A stretch of DNA of 64,000 nucleotides from Ilex aquifolium (GCA_951799425.1 OX637394.1:45038642-45102641); one strand, 5' to 3'; positions 1-10,455 are shown, counted from the stretch's first letter. Notes: generated from the letters alone by a model not told the origin. Translations and numbers: made by a program.

Positions 1-191
1 AAGTTGTGAGAAATTTGTAGGATGAAAGAGAGAGTTTCATGGCGAATGGAGACATAGAGGTCGGTGGGTTTGAGGTTTAGAGTGTAGTTTTTTGACGGCA
101 TGTGATCGGATTCAACGGTGAAGAGAGAAGTGAATGAATCGTAGTGGAGGTCATCGGATGTTGGTAATGGGTTTTCAAGGTCGAACTCCAT
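1..191 (-). CDS. CYCD6: D-type cyclin, CYCD6-like, N-terminal part (runs off the window)
   Basis: The minus strand reads open from an ATG at 191 to base 1 (63 codons) and leaves the window. The product starts MEFDLENPL, then has an acidic stretch, the block ESDHMPS and the segment SIRHETLSFILQ. This order matches the start of plant D6/D5-type cyclins, where a short acidic N-terminus precedes an HMP motif and an R-x-E-A/T helix just before the cyclin box. D-type cyclins activate cyclin-dependent kinases at the G1/S step in the nucleus. No LxCxE retinoblastoma-binding motif is seen in this part, which fits D6 members. The start is chosen because it is the only ATG giving the conserved N-terminus, with a TATA-like box about 150 bp upstream. 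Reading frame is clean here. The assignment to D6 rather than another short D cyclin is from memory of the family and is less sure than the assignment to D-type cyclins. Confidence 0.68.
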   Translation of the reverse strand, partial: MEFDLENPLPTSDDLHYDSFTSLFTVESDHMPSKNYTLNLKPTDLYVSIRHETLSFILQISHN

Positions 192-352
192 TGTTTGGGG
201 TTTGTGTAAAGTTGTCTTCCTGTTCTTTCAGACAGTGGTGTAGGAGATGATGAGAAAGTCCATCGAGCGAGAGAGAGAGAGAGAGGTTATTGATATGGAG
301 AAAAGGAGAGACTTCGTTGTCTGTTCTTAAAGAGCAATCTTACTTTTATATG
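192..352 (-). promoter_or_regulatory. 5' UTR and core promoter of the cyclin gene
   Basis: Upstream of the cyclin ATG on the minus strand lies a purine/pyrimidine-rich leader and a TATA-like box (TATAAAAGTA on the minus strand) at about 341-350. A start of transcription near 310-320 would fit. This is inferred from position and motif only. Confidence 0.4.
267..285. repeat. (GA)n microsatellite
   Basis: About nine GA units in the 5' UTR of the cyclin gene (CT on the sense strand), a common feature of plant leaders. Confidence 0.8.
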
Positions 353-779
353 ATTAATCGATTATGAAATACATTTATTGAAGCTAACAGCAGCTTAACT
401 GATAAGAGATTGGAGTTGGAAACTCAGATATCTTAAATTTAATTTTTGGTAATATACTTGGCTTAGGTTATGAGAGATTTTTCTCTCATGAATATCCAAA
501 TATTAAAATGGATGGTTTGTCTTTGACCAGACCTAAGAAAATATTAGTCAAAGTGCGCATAAATTTGCTCGAACACCCTTAAATATTGAACAAAAAAATA
601 TAAAATAATTCAACCATGTATATTGATAGATATGAATTTAGCCTTAAAGAAAGCACGTGCTCACCCAAGACACGTGAGAAAAATTATTATGAGGTAGGCA
701 CGAGAGCCATGGAGTGTGCAATCTGGTGAAATACATCCTACCCAATAAATTCGAATTGCATCACCAATTCGCGCACCCA
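353..779. other. Non-coding, nothing recognised
   Basis: AT-rich upstream sequence. Two ACGTG-containing E/G-box-like motifs (CACGTG near 655 and 671) are present, but I see no gene or repeat structure. Confidence 0.5.
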
Positions 780-1096
780 ATCTCAGGGTAATAGCTCAAA
801 CCAATTCTTGTTATTGAGGAGGAGTTCCAATTTCGGGGGCACCTCATTTGATAAGTAACTGAAGGAGCTTCAACGGTAAAGGAGACTGGTAGCCTATAAA
901 GGAAAGAAGTAAGCTAGGAATCTGGTAAGTAATTTCTTCCAGCTCAATTCTAATCAAATTTTTTTCACTTTTATTGACTTAATCATCGGAGGATCGACCC
1001 CCAAAGCTCCTCCGGTCCTCGACTTTCTTGCAGGAGCTCGCCGGAGATCGCCAGGTCATCAAACAATCTATTGGTACTATTTTTTAGGATCAACAC
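780..1096 (+). mobile_element. Decayed 3' end of a Ty3/gypsy LTR with a mutated primer binding site
   Basis: The segment has the usual end of a plant gypsy LTR: a TATAAA-like box near 895, then TTGACTTAATCATCGGAG near 975, a GC-rich stem around 990-1050 and a CAAACA terminus near 1064. It is followed at 1071-1095 by TTGG-AC-TTTT-GGATCAACA, which resembles the gypsy primer binding site TTGGCACCGTCTGTGGG with C-to-T and G-to-A changes. No gag follows; the MULE starts about 90 bp later. The left end of the LTR is not defined. Confidence 0.45.
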
Positions 1097-1226
1097 GTAT
1101 TAAAAGCAAGCCATACCACTTCCTCTTACAAATGGAGAGAGGTATTACATGCCAGGAAAGATACAAGAGCTTTTCCCCAAAACCAGCCTCCCCACTAACT
1201 TTATTCCCAAACCCAGCCTGTTTTTA

Positions 1227-1436
1227 AAAACGTCATTGTGAATGACGCCTTCATGGGTTAAAACGTCATTTGAAATGACGATTTCAAATTGAAATTTTTT
1301 TATTTAAATCATCATTTAGAATGATGTCTTTAAAGGCGTCAATGAGAATGACGTTAAAAAAATAAATTGAAAACGGCAACATAATTGACGTTAAAAAAAT
1401 TGGTGGGTAGAAAACGTCACTTGGAATGACGTTTTC
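1227..1436. repeat. Palindromic AACGTCATT/AATGACGTT repeats near the MULE left end
   Basis: Short inverted repeats of the form AACGTCATT-n-AATGACGTT recur at least four times (near 1230, 1262, 1310-1350 and 1412) within 210 bp. The same AACGTCATT word occurs close to the right end (around 9580). They look like subterminal transposase-binding or hairpin motifs of the MULE. Confidence 0.6.
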
Positions 1437-1887
1437 AAAAATATCTAAAAAAAAAACTAAAAACCCTAAAAAAACCCTCTATTTTTTTAATAATGCAACT
1501 GATGAGTTTGTTAATTATTTTGATGATATTAAATTTTTGTTCACTGATGTTTTGTTTTAACTAAAAAATATATTATTAAAGCATGTTTCGCACAGAAATT
1601 TATAAACTTTGAAAGCTACTAAAAATCAAGTTATAAATTAAAAAAAGTTCATTAATTCAGTGCAGTACATTACTAAAAAAATGCTTAAAATATTGTTTGT
1701 GTGTGTAGTACATGAATTTTGTGACTAATTTTCAGAAATTGGTTTTGTATATGTTAAAAAATTGTCTATTCCAATTTTATGTTATAAGTTTATCGAACAA
1801 TGAGAGTTGACTTGCAAAAGTGTACAAAACATGAAAATATGAAAAAAGATACTTATACATTAAACAAAATAATTTTATTACATGAGA
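1437..1887. other. AT-rich MULE interior, nothing recognised
   Basis: A/T-rich sequence between the palindromic repeats and the last reading frame of the element. No ORF or repeat of note. Confidence 0.5.
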
Positions 1888-2596
1888 TTATAACAAATAT
1901 AGTATATCAATATTGTGGTTGATGTAGAAAACAACATAGAGGGTTATTGAGTACATATAAACTCGATGGAATAAAAGTGTCAGACTCATCATCACTTTAA
2001 TCGAAATAATCAGAAAGTTCATAATCGAAAACAACAGATCCTGTAAATTTTGAATCTCAGCATAGTTAGGATCGAAATGCTCAATTTTTGCATGCTCAAT
2101 TGCATGCAAACGATCAAGTCGACGCTGCATCTGATCATTTTTACGTTTAAGCCTTGTTATGATTTCGTTATGGTTGGTAGAGTTTTGTGGATCATATATA
2201 TCAACTGAATGTGTCTTCGGTACCATTAATCCATGCCAACAACAATATACTTCAAGCTCACAACGTTTGTCATATAAATGTCACCATCTTGGTGTGAGTT
2301 CGATACGAATACTCGGAGGTGGATACTCGGTCGTAGGCCCAACAAATACGTGTCCAATTTGACCGAATGAGTGATAAAGGTCGATGGGCTCATTACGGAG
2401 CTCATGCTCTTGTCCATACCAAGTTACACCGGTAGAATCTGTGTAGGATTCAATTTGAACGAACTACGTTCGACGATGCTGCTCGGCCAGTCGAGCATTG
2501 ACGTTTGTTGGCTGAAGATGAACTTTGTTTTTCATTGCGTGATGAAAAACCTTGGGTGGTTTGACTGGATTGTCTATTTGATGTGCAGCTAGACAT
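1888..2596 (-). pseudogene. Unrecognised MULE-borne ORF with Ser/Gln-rich start and coiled coil, broken
   Basis: Reading from an ATG at 2596 on the minus strand, a Ser/Gln/Arg-rich N-terminus (MSSCTSNRQSSQTTQGFSS) is followed, after a frame change near 2455, by a stretch with WYGQEHELRNEPIDLYHSFG and GPTTEYPPPSIRIEL. One in-frame TGA near 2282 follows, then LYDKRCELEVYCCWHGLMVP and a charged heptad-like segment (ITRLKRKNDQMQRRLDRLHA) that should form a coiled coil. The consistent strand with the PMD and transposase relics, and the fact that the protein-like composition continues across both lesions, suggest a once-real accessory gene of the element. I do not recognise a family. The N-terminal frame also extends further upstream without a clear start. 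Confidence 0.42.
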
Positions 2597-3015
2597 TTTT
2601 TGGGTTATGATGTACATAATTAATAAGGATGGTTTATATAGACACAAAATACAATTATATATAAATTTGATTGGACAATTACTGCGTACGACTAACATGA
2701 CTTGACACTGATAAAGTAATGATATGATTTCACAATGATAAAGTAATGACATAACAATTAAATGACAAAAGGACTGACATGACTTGACACTAGACTGACT
2801 ACACTGATAAAGCAATGATATGAATTTACAGTGATAAAATAATAACATAACAATTCAATTACATAGGACTGACATGACTTCACTCAACACTGATTACAAT
2901 GGCTTCTACCTCAGAAATGAATAATGATTACCACTATTCAATATATGATATTGAAAAAAATAATTGCACACTTACTACATTAAGTTTCATCAGACATATA
3001 ATCATCTGACAGGTA

Positions 3016-3423
3016 TTATGCATTAGACAATATATTATTTTCCTCAACTGGTGTCAACTCTCGTCCATATGCAGTTTTCACCATGTCTTTTGCTTGTTGG
3101 AGCATATAATAACGACACTTATGCACCAGCATTCTATTATTCTCTCTTCGAACATATTTTACTTCTGATTCGTAGTCCTCTCTATTCCGAGGTTGCATTG
3201 TTAGTGATCGTCTACGAGACACTGGTATGTCAAGTTCTCTTAGTTGTGTGAATAGTTCGTCGGATTCTTTAACACGAAAAGTCCACTCTTGTCGTACTCC
3301 TGCATAATACTCCTTTGGATCGGAAAATCCCTCATTCTTGTAATCATCGTTTCGCTCTTGTAACAACCAAACTCGTTTACGTCTGCGATTGTTAACTCTC
3401 ATAGAGAAATTTGATGTAGACAT
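3016..3423 (-). CDS. Unrecognised 135-residue basic/charged MULE-borne protein
   Basis: An intact 135-codon frame begins MSTSNFSMRVNNRRRKRVW and is rich in Arg, Glu and Lys. It has a basic cluster near residues 11-17, a probable helical segment around residues 90-120 (YVRRENNRMLVHKCRYYMLQ) and ends NNILSNA. Just past the stop the same frame continues with an acidic YLSDDYMSDET before a second stop, so the original protein may have been slightly longer. It lies between the PMD relic and the coiled-coil frame, on the same strand, inside the MULE. No known domain is evident to me. A basic N-terminus could mean nucleic-acid binding or a nuclear signal, but that is a guess. It could also be one exon of a gene that continues into 2596-1888. 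Confidence 0.42.
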   Translation of the reverse strand: MSTSNFSMRVNNRRRKRVWLLQERNDDYKNEGFSDPKEYYAGVRQEWTFRVKESDELFTQLRELDIPVSRRRSLTMQPRNREDYESEVKYVRRENNRMLVHKCRYYMLQQAKDMVKTAYGRELTPVEENNILSNA

Positions 3424-3589
3424 AATTGTGTGTTTGCGGTATCAACCACAAATAAGGTGTTTAAGTAGTAGTGTCCAAACCCTAGTGTGCTTGACAGGTC
3501 ACATCAGTCAATAGTAAGACAGTGTAGTCATGAGAGGCCACTTGGGGTTTAGTCATGCACCAGACTTTTGTAAGGTCATTTCACTCTTT

Positions 3590-3790
3590 GGTCTTATCAA
3601 CTGTGTTGTCACTTCAACACATGGTCTACAGAAACCCATTTAGGGTTTAGTCAATTCAGAACATGGTATGTTGAAAACTCATTTAGGGTTTAATCACTTC
3701 CCCACATAGTCTGCTGAAATCCATTCAGGGTTTAGTCACTTTGGTACATTGTCTGCTGAAACCCATTCAGGGTTGTCACTTCAATTCATG
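3590..3790. repeat. Degenerate ~55-bp tandem repeat (four copies)
   Basis: The words GGGTTTAGTCA-CTTC, ACATGGTCT and GAAACCCATTTAGGG recur in the same order about four times with ~55-60-bp spacing. The array lies upstream of the 3016-3423 frame and may be part of its promoter or simply a repeat within the element. Confidence 0.6.
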
Positions 3791-3967
3791 ACATTAAATA
3801 GTCACGAGTAGTTACTTTTTCTTCTTCAGCCTTATCAAAGGGTAGTTACTTGTCACTTCAACACATTGTTTGTATTGATATGCTCAGTAATTTAGAGATG
3901 TGTGTATTCATTACAATACATGGTTGATTAGCAATAGCAAGATTTTGTCATTTCATCAACAAATTCA

Positions 3968-4574
3968 TTGATGCGATGGGTTGTCATTTCATGGGTAATA
4001 GGAAAACAATTATCGTATTGTCGAGTCATGACAACCCTTTCTGAGTTAATTGATATCTCCATCAAAATCTTGATTTATCAAGACTATATATCCATCGTGT
4101 GTAAGCAACTAATTGAAGAAAAGCTCATTTTCAACTTGAATTATAGTGTGAGAATGTTATATGAAAATATGGGTTATCATTGGACCTTAGATGATGAGTT
4201 CTTCTATCCAATGAATCCTTGTTTACATTATTCAAGCAGAGTCATAAGAACTATGAGAGCCGAATTGAAATATTGTTTGACAGAGCGATAAAATCTTAGT
4301 GGAAATATACAAACTTATAATTTACGAAGGCTTCGACAAATTATCATCCATATGCTAGTTGAGACACCTCAACAACTGGAACGAGCATTGTATCAATTTT
4401 TGAGCTGAGAACAATCGCATTACAATCCGTCTAAATCGTTATAACCTCTGTTGCATTGCATGAGAACGTGCTAAAGAAGGGTTAATGGAAAAAGCACATA
4501 TAAGTTTCCACCTAAGTGGAGATGTTGGATATATTTCTGATGTCGAGATATCTGACGAAGATGTTGACCCATGA
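3968..4574 (+). pseudogene. Decayed unrecognised plus-strand ORF inside the MULE
   Basis: On the plus strand, opposite to the other frames of the element, a 107-codon frame includes WTLDDEFFYPMNPCLHYSS and IRTMRAELKYCLTER. Protein-like sequence continues after lesions in shifted frames: YNLRRLRQIIIHMLVETPQQ, then a Lys/Glu-rich segment and an acidic tail, GDVGYISDVEISDEDVDP, ending in TGA at 4574. The ordered helical and acidic composition argues for a dead gene rather than chance, but no family is recognised. It would be convergent with the PMD gene, whose stop is at 4785. Confidence 0.33.
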
Positions 4575-5131
4575 AACATGTTGTGTGGAGAAGTGTTATG
4601 TTAGTATTGTGTGGAGAACTGCGATACATCAAAATCAAAATCTTTGTACAGTTCACAAATAAAAAGGCAACAAATACATCAAAAGAAAAACTTTGTACAA
4701 AGGAAAAAAAAAACTTTGTACAGTTCAAAAAAAAAGGCAACAAATACATCAAAATCATGTCCCACATGCAGGTGGTCGCCTACGTCACTTTGGCTGTCTG
4801 CCAACCTCCTGCTCAGCATTCTGTGGTGCAGCCTGTGTCACCTGTGACACACCGACGTCATCGTGATGATGTGCATGCTGTGCACGATCTCGCCCACGTC
4901 CCTGACCCTGACCCTGTTGTTCACCTCTAACTCGCGATCCAGCTCGCACATGACCTACACCTACAACTATACCATCCTGTGTCACTCCCTCCTCATCTAA
5001 TAATGAATCTAGTAAGGGAGGCTGTCCAGAAGAGGTAGGAGGGAATGTGTGTGATGACCTCATGATAACACTTGCTGACACTACTGGTAGAGTGGAAATG
5101 GGAACATCCACATGTGTAGGACAAGATGTCA

Positions 5132-5203
5132 TTTCAACAAATTTATAAATACATAATAATACGTACGTTTCAAAAAATTTATAAATACATAATAATACGT
5201 ACA
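5132..5203. repeat. 36-bp tandem duplication
   Basis: Two copies of a 36-bp unit (TTTCAAC/AAAATTTATAAATAC...) in the second intron of the PMD relic, differing at about two positions. Confidence 0.8.
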
Positions 5204-5473
5204 ATATCTATTAGAGTGCATTGCATTTTTATTACGCACCTACAACCAAGGGGACCATCATGTACTACGTGCGCATCAACAGCGTCATGTGCAGCGCCCA
5301 CATCTACACCGACTTCATCTATTACTGCATCAGCCCCATTGTGCGCAGGCAGAACATCCTCTTGCCCATGAAATACATCTGCATCATGGGCCACGTGTTG
5401 TCGTGGTAGCACACGTTGTGGAACAATGTGGACCAGACGTTCCCATGCCCACAACTACATACACAATACATTG

Positions 5474-5474
<1 letters not shown>

Positions 5475-5527
<53 letters not shown>
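5475..5527. repeat. (TA)n microsatellite
   Basis: About 26 TA units in the first intron of the PMD relic. Confidence 0.95.
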
Positions 5528-5533
<6 letters not shown>

Positions 5534-6343
5534 ATTACAAGAACATACGTAAACACAATGAAGAAATCAAGCAATTACCTGAATCAAAATAAATGGACCG
5601 CTAATATCCTTCACGTCCCGCTTAGTAGCAAGACACATCTCTCGATACAACCATGAAAGGGCCGCACTGCCCCAACTAAAAGTGTCAGCCGCATCTAGGT
5701 CCGTGAGCAATGGTAGGAACATAAGCTTCACCCTACTCGATGACTTGTCTCCGAACAAAAACCCCCCAATCAACAATAGCATGTACGATCGGGTGTAACA
5801 TGCTACAAAATGCTTAGTCGCATCAACTAGAATCCCGTGGGCCAAATGCTCGGACAGTGCACTAAGTCGCAGTGTGGACTTATCGATCGCTCTATCTACT
5901 GGTGTGAACCTGAGCAACTCAGTATACATGAGACTCCACTGCTGTACATCGCGCACGGTGTCCACACCACATACAGGAATCCCATCAACAGGCAGGCCGA
6001 GTAATACAACTGTATCCTGAAGTGTGATGGTGGCCTCACCAACTGGCAGATGAAATGTGTGTGTCTCAACGTGCCATCGCTCTACAAGTGCAGTAATAAG
6101 ATGTCAGTCCAGCTGAATGTACTTAAGACGATATGCCCCATAAAATCCAGTTGTGCGTAGATGCTGAATAACTTGCTCGTTAGTGATGATAACTCGACGA
6201 AGTGGAGCCTTTGATCGTCTACAATGTAACGGAGGTAGCTCAATGCCCTCCTAAATAGTTGTCATGTGATGGTCACGCTATAATGATAGTACGGATGCAT
6301 TCTCGGGACCTAGATGTAGTAATGAACGAGAATCACGACCCAT

Positions 6344-6640
6344 GTCTACAACTTACATCATCATACAATATACAAACACGAGTTAACAAATATAAATGAC
6401 ATCGTTAATATTTATATATACCATCGTTAATACATCCTACACAAACATTTTGGTAACGTCAAAAATTATCATATGATGAATAATGCGCTCGAACAATAAA
6501 TAACGCAATACAACTTACACACAACATTAATGTGCATTGTTAATACATAAATAACATCACAACGTATAAAGTTTGGAATTGACTAATACATTACATAATG
6601 CAATAAGTCAAAGTTAAATAACAACATCGACATAACATAT
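6344..6640. other. Spacer between transposase and PMD relics
   Basis: About 300 bp of AT-rich sequence between the transposase stop and the PMD start. It would have held the PMD promoter; no clear box is seen. Confidence 0.4.
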
Positions 6641-9316
6641 TTATAGTGGATGACCCATTGTAGAAGCTGATTGGTTCTTTGCTGGACATGTTCGGCGATT
6701 GTGCCCTGTTTGCAAACAAATACTGAAGTGGTTTATTCTGTGCCCTTCTCTCGGGAAATCTATTTCATTGCGTATGCGCGATATCTGTGTACGTCCTCTA
6801 ATTTCTCAATGCAACGACCTATCAGGGCATAATGTAGGAGCATCGGTATCATCCCAATAATCTTTGTGGTACAGAGGATGAAGTTCAGGTACCCAAGCCG
6901 ACTCAAGTGCCTAGATGTTGTATACTGGATCGATTAAATGGCAGAAACTAACATAGAAATGCGAGCAAGCGACCATAACATGAGAACAAAACATTTTATA
7001 AATTGTAAATTTCTCACAAATGCATGTCCGGTCATCAATACACACAACATGTGTATTACCGTTATTAGTGACCACCTCCGCAACTTCACGTCGCATGTGA
7101 AATGATGTAACATTACACATTCTTGCTTTGACCTGGTTAGGTCGCATAAATTCGATTGTTTCAGGGGAGTACTCTATACCATTGTTTATGCAGCGTTGTG
7201 CATGCTCACGACGCTCACAAAAGTATTTTGTGAGCCGATAAAATATGAATTTGACACATGCAATGATGGGAAGCATTCTTGCACCTTTCCATGCACCATT
7301 GAACTCCTCAGAAACATTGGTTGTGGTTGTTCCATATCGTCGACCACTATCATGGGCAATTATCCATTGATATGCTGGAATATCATCTAATCACTCCCAC
7401 GCCTTTGGTTCTACATTTTTAATTTCTTCCATTATCAAATTAAACTTGCGAATCTGATGTGCTGCCCCAACCTTCCACACTTGATCTTTTAGATACGTGT
7501 TCTTGAAAGTTATGTTGAAATTGTTTTGTACATGTCTAAGACAGAAAAATGGTGATAGGCGTATGGCTTATTCCACCCCGAATCAGCTTGCTTAACCGCT
7601 GAGAGTATACCTTTATGTCGATCTAATATTAAGCATATAACAACTTTATTCGACACAACAGAGTGACGTAGATGATATAGGAACCAACCCCATCTTTCAT
7701 GAGTCTCCTCATGAACAAAGGCAAATGCCAGAGAAAAAATTTGCTTCTGAGCGTCAATCCTAGTAGCAATCAGAAACTTATGCTTATACTTTTCATTTAC
7801 AAATATGTCATCGATGCTAATTACAGGCCGACAATGAACAAATCCATAAATAGAAGCTTTGAATGCCCAGAACATCTTCCCAAATATGTCGAATGTGGGA
7901 GTACGAACCTCGTACTGCCACCTTACAATCGTCCTGGAGTTATATTTCACAAGAGCACCCATAAATTTGGGCAATATGCTGTAAGAACTATCTCAGTCAC
8001 CGAAAACCTTTGATATAGTTTTATTCTTCGCATTCCACACCATATTGTACGTTATCACATATTGATACTCTTTTTTTCACCATTTCTATGATGACAGGAA
8101 TTGTTACATCTAGTGTAACCTGAACCAAACCCTCAATCTATCGAGAAATAAAGCCCGCATCAAGTTGACAGTGGGCCTGGTTCAACCTTGGGTAGAAACA
8201 AGTGTGAGGTCCCTGATATTTTGTGATCTCAAACATTCTGTGCTTCGCCTTCAAAATTGTCGGTAGCCTCCATTTGCATCCACATTGTACATGCATCTTA
8301 CACCTCAAAATCTAGCACGTGTTATTTGTATAAACAACAACATATTGTTGGTGTATCTTCAATTAATACAATTTCACTGTCATCTCCAACTCTTGTTTAT
8401 TCCTGAGCACCATACTCTTCGACAATTCAGGTCTTGTAGGATCTCATGTTTTAAATCTATGCAAATTGCACAAGCTGTCAACTTCATTCTGGGTTCCCGC
8501 TTCAATGTTTATGAAGAATGTTAACTCCGCCTCGTGCATAGGAACCTCACTATCATCCTCAAATGAATTACCTTCAACATCGTCATCATCATCATTTGAC
8601 TCATCAGTCAATAAATCTTTTGGCAATTCTTCTTATTCGTAGTACTTATTCCGGTCAGAAGTACGCATTCCTTCATACGTATTATTAGCAATTTGATACA
8701 CTACAAGTTCTTGGACGGGGTTCACTGGCGCCAGTGTCGGGGTAACTACAATCATTTTCATCCCCTCATTACCCAGGGTAGCACCATAGTTTTGCTGGGA
8801 TGAGCATTCGGGAAAAGTACTAGGTCTTGTTTCAGACTGTACATGTGTATATCGATTGTATTCTTCCATATACTGCATCGTTACATGGGTGTAATAATTA
8901 TCCACCATTGATGAAGGGTCAAGCATTGAGATATATGGTTGTTGGCTGAGCAGGGAAGAGTATGAACTACCATCAAACCAACCTTCATTACTTCCACCAA
9001 TGTCATCAGGTCTAACCTCTTCGCTCACATACAAATCCACTTTGTTAACACCTTGATTGTCAAATATAACATCCATCATTGCCTCCACATCATTATTATC
9101 AGTAACTTCTAATGGAATATATGTAAAAAGATTAATTCCCAATGTAGTAGGAAACCTACAGATGAGTTTGAGGTTGTATTTATTTCTATCTATCTCCATC
9201 ACATCATACAACCTATCCACCAAATTCGAGTGACTTGTGTCATGAGCAACCTTTATCACACGCTTATAACCATTATCGTACCGTAAAACATCATCATTCT
9301 TGGATACTGTAAACCC
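6641..9316 (-). pseudogene. MULE (MuDR-type) transposase, broken
   Basis: Going down the minus strand, conserved MULE transposase blocks appear in order: an N-terminal region (DDVLRYDNGYKRVIKV near 9290), acidic linker (ESNDDDDDVEGN), the DBD_Tnp_Mut-like zinc region (MHVQCGCKWRLPTI, KYQGPHTCFYP around 8180-8300), the MULE catalytic domain (FWAFKASIYGF-HCRPVISIDD, LIATRIDAQKQIFSLAFAFV, LILDRHKGIL; 7974-7510), GARMLPIIACVKFIFYRLTK, a SWIM zinc finger (CICEKF-x6-FCSHVMVAC near 7000) and a C-terminal zinc knuckle (ICLQTGHNRRTC, where the first Cys is Phe), ending at TAA 6641-6643. Several in-frame stops (for example TAA at 8630) and at least one frameshift near 7990 inactivate it. No ATG precedes the first block; a stop lies at 9317, so the start was lost or spliced. 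The protein would bind the terminal repeats and cut and paste the element. Confidence 0.88.
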
Positions 9317-9664
9317 TCACATTCTTATCTTTATATAGTACGGTAATTAATTTGAAATGCTCATATATGTAATGATGTAAGCATGAACTATATAGATTGT
9401 AAGAGTAGAAATAAAAATATTAGGCGAGTTAATAAGGTGTGTAGTAGAAGTTATGAAGTATTCCGAAGTTAAAGCACATTTTAGATAGAATTCAGGTAGA
9501 AAGGAATTTGACATTGCCTTAGTATTTGAACCATAACTTTTTATCCTGATATCCGTTTGATCTGAAATTTTTATAAAAATGACGTTTTCAAAAATAGATT
9601 GGATTTAACAAATAAATTTAAAATAAGCAGGATTTAAAAATAAAAATTTGGGAGAGACTGGGTA

Positions 9665-10270
9665 TGATCAAAAGGTCAAAGGCACAGGCATAACCTCATA
9701 TGCTACCAAATAGATGTGATAATCGAGCTGAATTCGAGCATTATTCAAGCCTAATTTACACATAAACGAGCTGGCTCATTTGACTATTTATACATAAACG
9801 AGCCTAAAAAAATGTTCAAGCTTGGGTTGATTAACAGCCCTACTGCCAAATGGACAAACATAGACATTGAACGTGGGCCCATACAAAGACAAAGAGAAGT
9901 TTAAAATGTCGCCTCTTCTCGTCAAACCAAGTCCCTACTCCCAGTGAAAAAGTTCTGAAAATCCACTGCGCCTATTCTTACAAATAAAATGCTCCAAACA
10001 CTGTAATTATTGTTTTCTAAGTCATACCGAGGTGACAGCTTGGGTTCATGTCCTTGAGTGTGTGGTTGTGTTCTCAAACCTAGAACAAGATTATCTATAG
10101 GACAAAATACGGAACATTTATACATGCATATTATTATTATTATTATTATTATTACTATTATTAAATTACAGTACATTTCTAATGGAATTTAGGGAAAACA
10201 AAAGTCAATGTTGGAAATGCCTTGTGCTTGAATATAGCGTAAGATGTCTCATATTTTATTCGTTAATGTT
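9665..10270. other. Non-coding sequence right of the MULE
   Basis: No gene that I can support. An 84-codon minus frame at 9922-10176 begins in an ATT microsatellite and looks like chance. Confidence 0.45.
10130..10162. repeat. (ATT)n microsatellite
   Basis: About eleven ATT units with one interruption. Confidence 0.9.
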
Positions 10271-10274
10271 TTTC

Positions 10275-10455
10275 AGTATGAACAATGTTACTTTAACTTA
10301 AAATACTGATTTCATTTGTTAATTCGATCAATCACTATTATTGATTTAACCGTGAGTCCCAATATTTTATTAAGACTCATTATCTATTCAATAATTTTGA
10401 TTGATTAAGTCAACAAATCAAATTAACATTTTAAGTTTAAATAGTATTTTCCTTT
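10275..10455. mobile_element. Foldback MITE
   Basis: The left arm (ACTTTAACTTAAAATACTGAT...TTGTTAATTCGATCAATCA) pairs with the inverted right arm (TGATTGATTAAGTCAACAAAT...TTTTAAGTTTAAATAGTATT). Arms of ~75 bp flank a short loop. No coding potential; no clear target duplication. Confidence 0.6.

Larger units (their letters stand above)
4785..6343 (-). pseudogene. Plant mobile domain (aminotransferase-like, PMD) protein, broken, three exons
   Basis: From ATG 6343 the minus strand reads MGRDSRSLLHLGPENASVL, then CRR, GFYGAYRLKYIQLD, ALVERWHVETHTFHLPVGEA, LLGLPVDG and later GGFLFGDKSSSRVKLMFLPL and DTFSWGSAALSWLYREMC. This is the diagnostic order of the plant mobile domain (Pfam PMD) found in MAIN/MAIL proteins and in transposons. 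Three in-frame stops break it (TAG twice near the start, TGA in place of the Trp after IQLD). Exon 1 ends ILIQ at a GT near 5590; a (TA)n-containing intron leads to an AG just before LWAWERLVHIVPQR near 5450; a second intron precedes the low-complexity, Gly/Arg/Gln-rich tail (5145-4785). Host PMD proteins act in genome stability and silencing; here it is a transposon passenger, tail to tail with a plus-strand frame. Confidence 0.8.
1182..9664 (-). mobile_element. Large Mutator-like element (MULE) with transposase, PMD gene and extra ORFs
   Basis: The interval holds, all on the minus strand, a MULE transposase relic (6641-9316), a plant-mobile-domain relic (4785-6343) and two further unrecognised frames (3016-3423; 1888-2596). 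The ends look like degenerate terminal inverted repeats: from the left, ACCAGCCTCCCCA then runs of AAACCCAGCCTG ending in AAAACGTCATT; from the right (reverse strand), ACCCAGTCTCTCCCA then AAATCCTGC ending in GAAAACGTCATT. I could not find a convincing 9-10-bp target duplication, so the exact ends are uncertain by tens of bases. Many stops and frameshifts show it is dead. Confidence 0.6.

Noticed and set aside
1182..9664. A 9-10-bp target duplication for the large MULE
   Set aside because: Only a weak CAAAA similarity flanks the proposed ends; not enough to claim.
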